DNA of 64,000 bases from assembly GCF_000022525.1 (NCBI RefSeq), contig NC_013009.1, forward strand, positions 682,001-746,000. The letters are read 5' to 3'. Positions 56,175-64,000 of the stretch are shown one piece after another. Origin of the DNA: Neorickettsia risticii str. Illinois (GTDB taxonomy: Bacteria; Pseudomonadota; Alphaproteobacteria; Rickettsiales; Anaplasmataceae). The first letter of the stretch is position 1, and the number at the start of each line of letters is the position of its first letter. The notes beneath the pieces were generated by a model. That model ran no database searches. It saw nothing but the letters and a program-made list of their open reading frames with translations, and was not told the DNA's origin. Both the position numbers and the translations under genes were made by a program.

Positions 56175-59015
56175 ATGCAGGCAATCATAGAAGTTCGCAA
56201 ACCGTACTCAGACCCAAGAATCACAACACTTGCAAGTAATGGTGTTATCAATATTCGGGAAGTTGTTGATGCGTACCGATTCTATTCCACAGATTATTCT
56301 TTGAAAGACAATCTCTTAGAAATCGCACACTCATTAACTAATCACGTCTCAGAACAGTTCAGGTGCTTCATTTATGAGCCGGATAAAAACAAGATAGAAA
56401 TTCTTGAAGCCAACAAAACAAGTCACCACGAAGGCAACAGTACTCTATGGGATTTCAGAAAATGCTATACAAGCGACTTCTGGGTAATAGAAAAACAGCC
56501 TCTCCAAGGAGTAAAGAACTCATTAGCGGAAGTGATTCTAGGCATTGTGATCACGTTACTGCAACAAAAGGGTATCAACGCAATAGAACAATGCATACAA
56601 GTAGACACGAGCCTACTCATGATAGGAACAGGTAGGTTGCCCGACCTTAACCTACTGTACAACCCTATGATTGAAGAGCTCTCACTGGAAAAGGTCCATA
56701 GCAAAAAAGTTGCATTTTGTTATTCACATGAAATGGATAGCGCCACTTTTTCTGGCAATACAAAAGATCTGACTTTAGAGGAATTAGATTCTTTCAATTG
56801 TCAGAACGCACTAAACCTCAGTGACATTCAGCTATCCAAAATAGTTGAGTACTTTAAATTGCAGGAAGGTAGAAGCTACGTGCGGGATATAGAGCTCGAA
56901 ACTATTGCACAAACTTGGTCTGAGCACTGCAAGCACAATATTATGTCTTATCCTATAGATGACCTACAAGAAGGAATATTCCGAGGATACATAAAGAAAT
57001 CAACTGAGACAATCATCAGAAATAACCCAGACCATATCTGCGCTTCGGTATTCACCGACAATGCTGGTGCAATTTGGTTCGATAAGGATTATCTCATCTG
57101 CGTGAAGGTCGAAACACATAACAGCCCTTCTGCATTAGAACCATTTGGAGGTGCAATGACAGGGATTCTCGGAGTTAACAGAGATATCCTGGGTTTTGGC
57201 CTTGCAGCAAAACCTATAGCAAATTATTATGCCTTCTGCGTTGAAGATCCAGACACTGAAATACAAGACTTGTACCATGATTCACACAAGACAAGGCCCA
57301 AACTGGATTCGCGAAACATCCTCAAGGGAATAATTCATGGTGTCAACGCTGGAGGCAATTGTTCTGGCATTCCAACCCCACAAGGCGCACTTTATTTCAG
57401 CAGTGCATTCAAGGCAAAACCACTCGTGTTTGTCGGATGTGCAGGCATTATCCCGGCAAAAATTGCAGAGAAAGAATCCTGGATAAAAGCACCAGAAGAC
57501 GGGGATCTGATTGTCATAGCAGGTGGAAGAACTGGACGGGACGGCATACACGGAGCAACTTTTTCCTCAGCTGGAATAACAGACTCAAATGTCAAAGGTA
57601 CTGAGGTTCAATTAGGTGACCCTTTTACACAGAAAAAACTTTCCGACGCAATAATACGTGAAGTAAGAGATGCAGATCTTTATAACGCCATCACTGATAA
57701 TGGAGCCGGTGGCTTATCTTCTTCTGTTGGAGAAATGGGAAAAGATGGGTTTGTGGTGCATCTAGAAAAAGTGCTTTTGAAGACAATGGGGCTCGCACCG
57801 TGGGAGATATGGATCTCTGAGTCTCAAGAAAGAATGACATTTGCGATTCCACCCGGAAAGTTTGAGACCTTCGGGCGCATTATGACCAAACATGGCGTTG
57901 AGTTTGCTGCCATAGGCGAGTTTAACAAGTCCGGCAGGGGACTTATCACTTTTGATGGCAAGACTGTTTTTGATTTGTCATTGCGCTTTCTACATGATGG
58001 AAACCCTACAATCCATTTACAAACTAAAAAACCAAAAGAAATGCCAGAACAGCCTTATGTGAGTTTCTCATCCCTTGAGGAGGCAATTAGAGATAAAAAT
58101 GTTTGCAGTAGAAAGTTCATAGCAGGGCAATACGATCACGAAGTTCAGGGAACATCTATACTAAAACCACTACAAGGAAGAAATGAAATTTTTTCAGACG
58201 TAACAGCGATAAAACCGTTGTACAACTCCAGGAAGTGCATAGGGCAATCACAAGACCTAGCAATTATGATACGCAATCCATATTTGGATACATGTTCTTC
58301 GATTGAACAGGCAGTAAGGAACTTAGTGACAATTGGGGTAAACCCTCAAAAGATTGCTCTTCTAGATAATTTTTGTTGGTCCGACTCGAATGACCTAGAA
58401 AAACTATGGCTACTAAAAGAAGCCGGAAGAGCTTGTCACGATACCTCTATAGCTTTAGGTACTCCTTTCATTTCCGGAAAGGACAGCATGTTTAATGATT
58501 TCAGTGGATATACCGCCTCAGGTGCGAAAATCAAAGTTTCCAACATTCCATCATTGTTAATAACCGCAGTTGGAATAATAGATGATTATGAAGATATAGT
58601 CTCGCTGGATGCAAAATACCCGGAGGATTTAATATACCTAATCGACATGAACGTGGAAGTAAAAAGGGCCTTGGAAATTTTCGGACGTTACCACTCGGCA
58701 CTGAAAAATCAATTAGTCGCTTCCGCTATTCCAGTGGGGCTCGGTGGAAGGCTTGTATCAATCGCAAAAATGCTTATGGCCAACGGCCATGGAGGAACGA
58801 TTTCCCTTGAAAACAACAAGAACAATCTTGAAAAATCACATGAAATTGTTGTCACTGTTTCACCAAAAAACGAATTGGCTTTCAGGGAGACATTTTTGGA
58901 TACAGAAATTACAAAAATTGGTAAAGTTACACGTGAAGCGGTACTGGAAATAGGAAAATCCAGCAAGATAGAGGTCGATGCACTATTGTCAGCATACAAG
59001 CGCGTACTACTCTAG
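56175..59015 (+). CDS. purL: Phosphoribosylformylglycinamidine synthase, large PurL without glutaminase
   Basis: FGAM synthase makes formylglycinamidine ribonucleotide from FGAR, ATP and glutamine in purine synthesis. At 946 residues it is longer than the small PurL (about 740) and shorter than the large form that carries its own glutaminase (about 1300). The first 165 or so residues look PurS-like, followed by a linker, and AIR synthase-like halves from about 250. IAQTWSEHCKHNIMSY contains the active-site His, and VKVETHNSPSALEPFGGAMT and DNGAGGLSSSVGEMG form the ATP site. The C-terminus ends with the second AIRS domain, so ammonia must come from a separate PurQ. This PurS-PurL fusion is known in some alphaproteobacteria. 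Confidence 0.9.
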   Translation: MQAIIEVRKPYSDPRITTLASNGVINIREVVDAYRFYSTDYSLKDNLLEIAHSLTNHVSEQFRCFIYEPDKNKIEILEANKTSHHEGNSTLWDFRKCYTSDFWVIEKQPLQGVKNSLAEVILGIVITLLQQKGINAIEQCIQVDTSLLMIGTGRLPDLNLLYNPMIEELSLEKVHSKKVAFCYSHEMDSATFSGNTKDLTLEELDSFNCQNALNLSDIQLSKIVEYFKLQEGRSYVRDIELETIAQTWSEHCKHNIMSYPIDDLQEGIFRGYIKKSTETIIRNNPDHICASVFTDNAGAIWFDKDYLICVKVETHNSPSALEPFGGAMTGILGVNRDILGFGLAAKPIANYYAFCVEDPDTEIQDLYHDSHKTRPKLDSRNILKGIIHGVNAGGNCSGIPTPQGALYFSSAFKAKPLVFVGCAGIIPAKIAEKESWIKAPEDGDLIVIAGGRTGRDGIHGATFSSAGITDSNVKGTEVQLGDPFTQKKLSDAIIREVRDADLYNAITDNGAGGLSSSVGEMGKDGFVVHLEKVLLKTMGLAPWEIWISESQERMTFAIPPGKFETFGRIMTKHGVEFAAIGEFNKSGRGLITFDGKTVFDLSLRFLHDGNPTIHLQTKKPKEMPEQPYVSFSSLEEAIRDKNVCSRKFIAGQYDHEVQGTSILKPLQGRNEIFSDVTAIKPLYNSRKCIGQSQDLAIMIRNPYLDTCSSIEQAVRNLVTIGVNPQKIALLDNFCWSDSNDLEKLWLLKEAGRACHDTSIALGTPFISGKDSMFNDFSGYTASGAKIKVSNIPSLLITAVGIIDDYEDIVSLDAKYPEDLIYLIDMNVEVKRALEIFGRYHSALKNQLVASAIPVGLGGRLVSIAKMLMANGHGGTISLENNKNNLEKSHEIVVTVSPKNELAFRETFLDTEITKIGKVTREAVLEIGKSSKIEVDALLSAYKRVLL

Positions 59016-59570
59016 TTTGACTCACAGAGGCGTGATACGGAGAGAAAGAAGTATTAATTTGAGCACTGTGGATATGTGCAAACTTCTTTAGTTCTCTTGA
59101 ACAACTGTTCACCTTTTATAGGCGTGTCGCATGCGAATAGAGGTATGGATACAGCAGCAGTATAACAAGTTCTTGCAGATCCCACGCTTCCATAAAAAAA
59201 GTGCATGCCCCTTCCAAGTTCAAAGGAAATTTTCAATCGCCGAAGGCAAAAATGCCCTATCTTTGGATAGTAGATCTACTTCTCTAGGTGTAACAAAGAC
59301 GTCATAAATGATAGATCACACAATTCTTTCCCAAAATAATTTTTCACAAAGGTGTAAGTTATAGGAAGCTTTCTTTACGCTCAAAATTCCACTACTGGTT
59401 CTATAAACACTGTTACCTAACACATCGCAGACAAATCTCTAGACGAAAGCACTCTGCTGGAAGACAAAAGACCGTTTATCAACTATAAGGTTCTAACCGA
59501 AGGCTCAAAGGCAAGTTAATGACACAAATCAGTCACATCAACATCACAGAGTAAAAACAAATGAATATAC
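59016..59570. other. 555-base convergent intergenic region
   Basis: It lies between the ends of purL and the AmpG-like gene, so no promoter is expected. A reverse-strand frame of 60 codons (59054-59236) would give a Cys-containing peptide, but it starts at TTG without a ribosome-binding site. It may be a fragment of a lost gene. No RNA gene was recognised. Confidence 0.4.
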
Positions 59571-60875
59571 TCATCCTGGGGACCTTTCGCTTCTAGCACA
59601 CTTCTCTAGAAACAAGACCAAAAACAATGCTGGAAGACCTAAGACAACACTTGTAACAAACAGTGCCGTCCAACCAAAGTAGTCAGCAATTAGCCCTGCA
59701 ATTACAGGTAAAACCGAACGATCTACCATAAAGAGAGAACTGAAAATTGCATATACACTCCCAGAAAAGCGAGCCTTACTTGCCAGTCCCGAGATATACC
59801 CAATAATGGCTGTGGTAGCAATACTCCCACAAACATTTTCCGTTGCTATGGTCAGATACAGCAATGGAAGATTGTATCCCACCTTTGACTGCACAACGAA
59901 CATTACATTTGAAAGCATTTGCACTATGGCTCCAAAAACGAGTCCTTTAACGATCCCGTACCTATAGACAATTTTCGAACCAATAACACCTCCAACAACA
60001 AGAGAAAGCAAACCGAATGTCTTGGCAACAACTGCAATTTCGGTGAGTGAAAAGCCGATGTCCACAAGAAATGGGGAAATCATCGTCGCTATGAGTGAAT
60101 CACAAGAACGATATATCACAACCAAAATAACAATATAGACACTCTTCTTTATTTGTAGGATCTCTTTCAGTGGTCGGAGAATTGTTTCAGGAAGGAAAGA
60201 TCGTGAACTTATACCGATCTCCTTTTGTTGCACTTTCAGCTTTGGTTCACCCATGCACAAAACCGTTACACTAGCACTCAAGCTTAAAAAGGCTGAGAAG
60301 ATGTATAGTATCCTCCAATTAATAAAATCCTCACACAATCCATATGAGTTACAAAGATAATCAACTAGAAAAAGGGTCAGAGCACCACTGATTAAATGTG
60401 CAATTCTCCATCCAAGTAAAACATTAGAAGAACCTATTAATTGTTCTTTTGTTCTCAAAATAGAAATTCGATAGTTATCGATAACAAGTTCCTGAAGAGA
60501 AGAAAAAAATGCAACAACTAAAGCAAAAAAACCCATAAGATATATATCTTTTAGGGGATTCATGAAGCTCAGTCCGACAATCGAGAGAAAAACACACTGC
60601 TGCAAGAGCAGTATCCATCCTCTTTTTTGCCCAAAATATCGACCAAGTATTGGAACAGTGTAGAGGTCAAAAAATGGGGCAAAGACAAACTTTATTATGT
60701 ATGGTATACCTACAAGCGAAAATAACCCGATACTTGAACAATTTACACCAGCCTTTGCTAGCCACACACTCAAAGTGGGCACAACGAGCACAATTGGGAC
60801 ACCACAGGAAAACCCAAGAAAAAAGGTAGCGACGACCTTCATGTAGAAATTTAGTAATAACTTCCTTCTTCTCAC
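59571..60875 (-). CDS. ampG: MFS permease of the AmpG family
   Basis: A 434-residue inner-membrane protein with 12 predicted helices. The N-terminal VATFFLGFSCGVPIVLVVPT and GIPYIIKFVFAPFFDLY are characteristic of AmpG permeases, which import muropeptides for recycling. Rickettsiales keep several AmpG-like genes, in some cases with altered substrates. In an organism with little peptidoglycan the substrate is uncertain. The start GTG at 60875 is retained; an ATG 11 codons inside is an alternative. Confidence 0.85.
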   Translation of the reverse strand: MRRRKLLLNFYMKVVATFFLGFSCGVPIVLVVPTLSVWLAKAGVNCSSIGLFSLVGIPYIIKFVFAPFFDLYTVPILGRYFGQKRGWILLLQQCVFLSIVGLSFMNPLKDIYLMGFFALVVAFFSSLQELVIDNYRISILRTKEQLIGSSNVLLGWRIAHLISGALTLFLVDYLCNSYGLCEDFINWRILYIFSAFLSLSASVTVLCMGEPKLKVQQKEIGISSRSFLPETILRPLKEILQIKKSVYIVILVVIYRSCDSLIATMISPFLVDIGFSLTEIAVVAKTFGLLSLVVGGVIGSKIVYRYGIVKGLVFGAIVQMLSNVMFVVQSKVGYNLPLLYLTIATENVCGSIATTAIIGYISGLASKARFSGSVYAIFSSLFMVDRSVLPVIAGLIADYFGWTALFVTSVVLGLPALFLVLFLEKCARSERSPG

Positions 60876-60980
60876 TCTGTACGGGAATCACACACTCAGG
60901 GACAAATCATAGAAAGGCTCTCATAACCATTTATCAGCAGACTAACCGCCTTTGGAGCCAAATAAAGTCTAGATCTTTAT

Positions 60981-62939
60981 TTATACTTTTAAAAACTTCA
61001 ACAATAAATCACCCTCGCTCACATTTTGACCAGGCACCACGCAGACTTCCTTCACAGTACCAGTTCGTTCAGCGGTGATGGTGTTCTGCATTTTCATTGC
61101 TTCGACTAAAAATAACGGATCACCTGGTCTGACAATGTCACCAACACTAACGTAAATGCTCAATATGACCCCCGTCATTGCAGACACCATTTTGTCTGAT
61201 TGTTGTATACCTGAAGTATTCTTTTGCACAGATACCCACTTCGTATACACTCCCTTAGGAAGAGCAACACACAACAATGAAAGACCATCGTACTCAACTC
61301 GTTTGCATAATTTATCAGTGTTGAAGAACCTAGCAGCGAACGCTTCATCATTGATCTTTGCAAGAAATAGGCCCTCTTTTGTTTCTCTCAGAGGCTCAAC
61401 GGCATATCCCTCCTTAGCAAGAGTGAAGCTAAATGTACCCATAGCAGTAGAGACATCAACTTCATATTCCTGACTCCCAAGTCTTACAATAAAAGCACGA
61501 CTTTCCTCAAATGAGCCACTCCATATGCTCAGCATGGCATATAAAGTCACTGCAATAAAGCGCAGGGTCGCACATTTATCGAGAGACTCATACCAACTTA
61601 CCCCTTGATACTGCTTTTCTACAAAATGAGTGCTTATATTTCCATTAATAAAATCAGCATTACGAAACAGAGATTCTAGAAAAACTAAATTATTCCTTAC
61701 ACCCACTATGCACGTCATCTGAAGCGCCTCACACATCCTTTCTAACGCATCAGAACGCGTTTTACCCTTCACGATGATCTTTGCCATCATTGGATCATAA
61801 AACATACCAACCTCGGAGCCTGTACTTACACTACTTTCAACCCTGACATCCGTGGGAAAATCAGCACAACGTACAAAACCACTCGTTGGCATAAAGTTGT
61901 TTATGGGATCCTCTGCATATATGCGTGCTTCAAATGACCAACCGTTAAACTTCGTAACACTTTTCTTTTTTGATAGATCATTGCCCTCAGCGATGCGGAT
62001 CATCTCTTCGACTATATCAATATCAGTAATCATTTCGGTTACTGGGTGTTCAACTTGGATGCGAGCATTCATTTCCATAAAGTAGAAATTTCGCTCCTGG
62101 TCCAGTATATATTCCACCGTCCCAACAGAAGTGTAACTAACTGCACGGGCTAATCTAATAGACTGTTCATACATCTTTTCTCTGAGTCCCCGATCAAGTA
62201 CAAGACTAGGAGCCTCCTCAACAACCTTTTGATGCCGCCTCTGTACTGAACATTCTCGCTCACCCAAACAAATAACGTGACCATTTTTGTCAGCAATTAT
62301 TTGTATTTCTATATGTCTCGGGTTCGTTATATATTTCTCAATGAAAATTCGTTCATCCGAAAAAAAATTCAGAGCCTCATGGCAAGCAAGCTGCATAGCT
62401 TCGCGCAATTCCTCTTCTCTATTGACCAACCGCATTCCTTTACCTCCCCCTCCGGCGGCAGCCTTTATCAGAACTGGGAAACCTATTTCTTTGGCAATAG
62501 AGACAGCTTGTTCATAATCAGAGATTTCTCCTAAATACCCGGGTACAAGATTGATTGAGGCCTCCAGAGCAATCTTTTTTGCCATCACCTTATCGCTCAT
62601 CATGGAGATGCACTCTGAGCTGGGACCAATAAAGGTAAATCCAGCTTGCTCAACAGATCGGGCAAAACTAGGATTTTCAGACAAAAACCCATATCCAGGA
62701 TGCACAGCGTCTGCCCCACTTTTTTTGACCGCCGTGAGTATGGATTCCATATTGTTATAGCTCTCACTAACGGTAACACCCCCTATGTAGACCGCCTCAT
62801 CTGTATGCCGAATGTACTCCGCATTAACATCGAGATCGGAATAAATAGCAACACTCTTTTTACCCAATTTTTTTAAGGTGCGCGCTATTCTTGATACTAT
62901 CTCCCCTCGGTTAGCAATTAGGACTTTTTGTATTGACAT
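60981..62939 (-). CDS. pccA: Propionyl-CoA carboxylase alpha subunit (biotin carboxylase and BCCP)
   Basis: The biotin-carboxylating subunit, 652 residues. The biotin carboxylase domain opens with VLIANRGEIVSRIARTLKKL. The ATP-grasp loop is KAAAGGGGKGMRLV, and EMNARIQVEHPVTEMI forms the metal site. A linker at about 450-580 is family-specific. The C-terminal biotinyl domain carries the biotin Lys in FLVEAMKMQNTI. It works with PccB (42.5 kb). The start overlaps the end of prs by 29 bases. Confidence 0.95.
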   Translation of the reverse strand: MSIQKVLIANRGEIVSRIARTLKKLGKKSVAIYSDLDVNAEYIRHTDEAVYIGGVTVSESYNNMESILTAVKKSGADAVHPGYGFLSENPSFARSVEQAGFTFIGPSSECISMMSDKVMAKKIALEASINLVPGYLGEISDYEQAVSIAKEIGFPVLIKAAAGGGGKGMRLVNREEELREAMQLACHEALNFFSDERIFIEKYITNPRHIEIQIIADKNGHVICLGERECSVQRRHQKVVEEAPSLVLDRGLREKMYEQSIRLARAVSYTSVGTVEYILDQERNFYFMEMNARIQVEHPVTEMITDIDIVEEMIRIAEGNDLSKKKSVTKFNGWSFEARIYAEDPINNFMPTSGFVRCADFPTDVRVESSVSTGSEVGMFYDPMMAKIIVKGKTRSDALERMCEALQMTCIVGVRNNLVFLESLFRNADFINGNISTHFVEKQYQGVSWYESLDKCATLRFIAVTLYAMLSIWSGSFEESRAFIVRLGSQEYEVDVSTAMGTFSFTLAKEGYAVEPLRETKEGLFLAKINDEAFAARFFNTDKLCKRVEYDGLSLLCVALPKGVYTKWVSVQKNTSGIQQSDKMVSAMTGVILSIYVSVGDIVRPGDPLFLVEAMKMQNTITAERTGTVKEVCVVPGQNVSEGDLLLKFLKV

Positions 62940-63822
62940 CTAGATAAACTGAACGAATTTTTCTTGCGAGTAAGTCTGCAGCACTAATGATCTCTATTTT
63001 CCCTTTAGCCTCAAATCCAGGTATGCTGTTGGTGACAATAATCCTATCTACCTGTGAGTCCATAATTTTCTGTCTTGCGCTACCAGAAAATACGCCGTGG
63101 GTAACAAACGCAGCAACAGATTTTGCACCAAGCTCTTTAAGTTTAGCAGCCGAATTGCAGAGGGTCCCACCACCACAGACGATATCATCAACTATCACGC
63201 AGTCCCTACCATAAATTTCCCCAACCACCTCAGTAACCTCGGATAAACATGCTCTAGGCCTGCGTTTATTCATGATAACGAGACTTGCTCCCAGCTCTTC
63301 GGAGAGAGGCTTCAACTTTTTTACAGCACCTACATCGGGAGCAACAAGCGCTATATTGTGATCCAGATGCACACTTTCCTTGAGCAGCGACCATGGAAGG
63401 ATATTATACACTGGGATCTCAAAGAAACCCTCAAACTGAGCGAAGTGTACATCAAGCACGAAAAGCGATGAAATCCTTTCTCCAACAAGGCGCGCAACTA
63501 CTTTTGCTGCAACAGCCGAGCCAGGTGTAACAATCCTATCGGCGCGAGCATAACCAAAATATGGAGAGACCAAAGTAATATCACGCACCCCTAGTCTGTT
63601 CAAAGCATCCACGATAAACAAAAACTCCATTATGTCGCCATCACTACAGAGACTTTGGATGACGAGCACTTTGGTTCCAGGAATAACATCCTCATGGTGC
63701 ACGAGAACATCACTCTCACCATCGGGAAATCTATTTGCTTGTGCACGAAGCACTGCCAGTTTAAGGAGCAACGCTATTTCCTGGCCAAGTTTCCCAGCTT
63801 TGCTACCCATGAGGACTTTCAT
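62911..63822 (-). CDS. prs: Ribose-phosphate pyrophosphokinase
   Basis: Prs makes PRPP from ribose 5-phosphate and ATP for purines, pyrimidines and NAD. The 303-residue protein has RFPDGESDVLV near the N-terminus, VSPYFGYARADRIVTPGSAV, the DVHFAQFEGFFEIPV metal site and the PRPP loop VIVDDIVCGGGTL. The length is slightly below the usual 310-315. It supports purL and pyrF. Its 3' end overlaps the pccA start, so the two are coupled. Confidence 0.94.
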   Translation of the reverse strand: MKVLMGSKAGKLGQEIALLLKLAVLRAQANRFPDGESDVLVHHEDVIPGTKVLVIQSLCSDGDIMEFLFIVDALNRLGVRDITLVSPYFGYARADRIVTPGSAVAAKVVARLVGERISSLFVLDVHFAQFEGFFEIPVYNILPWSLLKESVHLDHNIALVAPDVGAVKKLKPLSEELGASLVIMNKRRPRACLSEVTEVVGEIYGRDCVIVDDIVCGGGTLCNSAAKLKELGAKSVAAFVTHGVFSGSARQKIMDSQVDRIIVTNSIPGFEAKGKIEIISAADLLARKIRSVYLDVNTKSPNC

Positions 63823-63968
63823 GTTATCAGCGCAACAGCCACATTGAATTGATTAGAAAAGGATATCGGATATGGTAGAACAAATCCACCACAAAGGGTC
63901 ACGTTCTCAAAGAAACGGCAGTACAAAAAGAACATCGCACCGATGTACGAGGCTGAAAAGATACCCAT
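63819..63968 (-). CDS. Possible small membrane peptide upstream of prs
   Basis: A 49-codon frame from an ATG (MGIFSASYIGAMFFLYCRFF onward) is mostly hydrophobic and ends in the ATGA overlap with the prs start codon. That overlap is what a coupled gene would show. However, the frame is short, has no clear ribosome-binding site and could be chance. Confidence 0.2.
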   Translation of the reverse strand: MGIFSASYIGAMFFLYCRFFENVTLCGGFVLPYPISFSNQFNVAVALIT

Positions 63969-64000
63969 GCAACAAGGAACCTATCCATCAAACCTGCTGA

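Noticed and set aside
59054-59236. 60-codon reverse frame with several cysteines after purL
   Set aside because: TTG start without ribosome-binding site and no family pattern; could be a fragment but is not supportable as a gene.

Overview
This window looks like a chromosomal segment of an obligate intracellular alphaproteobacterium of the family Anaplasmataceae, most likely Neorickettsia. The evidence is: ribA directly upstream of virB8; duplicated virB2 genes followed by a virB4 paralogue; a 23S-5S rRNA pair without an adjacent 16S; a class I lysyl-tRNA synthetase; atpD-atpC separate from the rest of the ATP synthase genes; and retained nucleotide synthesis genes (purL, pyrF, prs), which Rickettsia itself lacks. 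The genus call is an inference from gene content and moderate G+C. No database search was possible.

Layout. 1-2.8 kb: the 5' part of a virB8 gene running off the left edge, ribA and pdhB. 2.8-7.1 kb (+): coiled-coil protein, zapA, tRNA-Leu, tig, clpP, clpX, followed by 0.8 kb with no recognisable gene. 8-12.5 kb: a small orphan protein, then aatA-glyQ-glyS (-). 12.8-16.4 kb: ssb (+), and atpD-atpC-tal-coq9 (-). 16.5-22.3 kb (-): a type IV secretion cluster with two virB2 copies, a virB4 paralogue with degenerate nucleotide-binding motifs and a large Cys-rich secreted protein. 22.5-34.5 kb: lepA, class I lysS, an orphan protein with a long leader, a ThiF-like protein, a ferredoxin-NADP reductase-like flavoprotein, hisS-bolA, an MFS transporter, lepB and a MtaB-like methylthiotransferase. 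34.8-37.7 kb (+): two genes whose architecture resembles PilMN/GspL and PilO/GspM, then an unknown two-helix membrane protein. 37.7-40.1 kb (-): hemH, an unknown membrane protein, rpsT. 40.5-46.1 kb: pyrF, terC, pccB, an orphan secreted protein and a TolC-like protein. 46.2-52.3 kb (-): 23S-5S rRNA followed by pdhA, a degenerate inositol monophosphatase and ispG. 52.7-64 kb: ubiA, flavin reductase, pstB, tRNA-Arg, smpB, purL, an AmpG-like permease, pccA and prs.

How it fits together. Most genes serve central functions: proteolysis and folding (tig-clpPX), translation (aminoacyl-tRNA synthetases, lepA, rpsT, smpB, rRNA), pyruvate dehydrogenase E1 (pdhA and pdhB far apart), propionyl-CoA carboxylase (pccA and pccB far apart), ubiquinone and heme synthesis (ubiA, coq9, hemH), isoprenoids (ispG) and nucleotides. 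The more distinctive parts are envelope and secretion functions: the split vir loci, the PilMN/PilO-like pair, TolC, and several lineage-specific secreted or membrane proteins.

The intergenic stretches are long for a reduced genome. Several hold inverted repeats or good promoter-like sequences, which are listed. Where an upstream non-ATG start lay close to an in-frame ATG, or where family length argued for a later start, the chosen start is explained.
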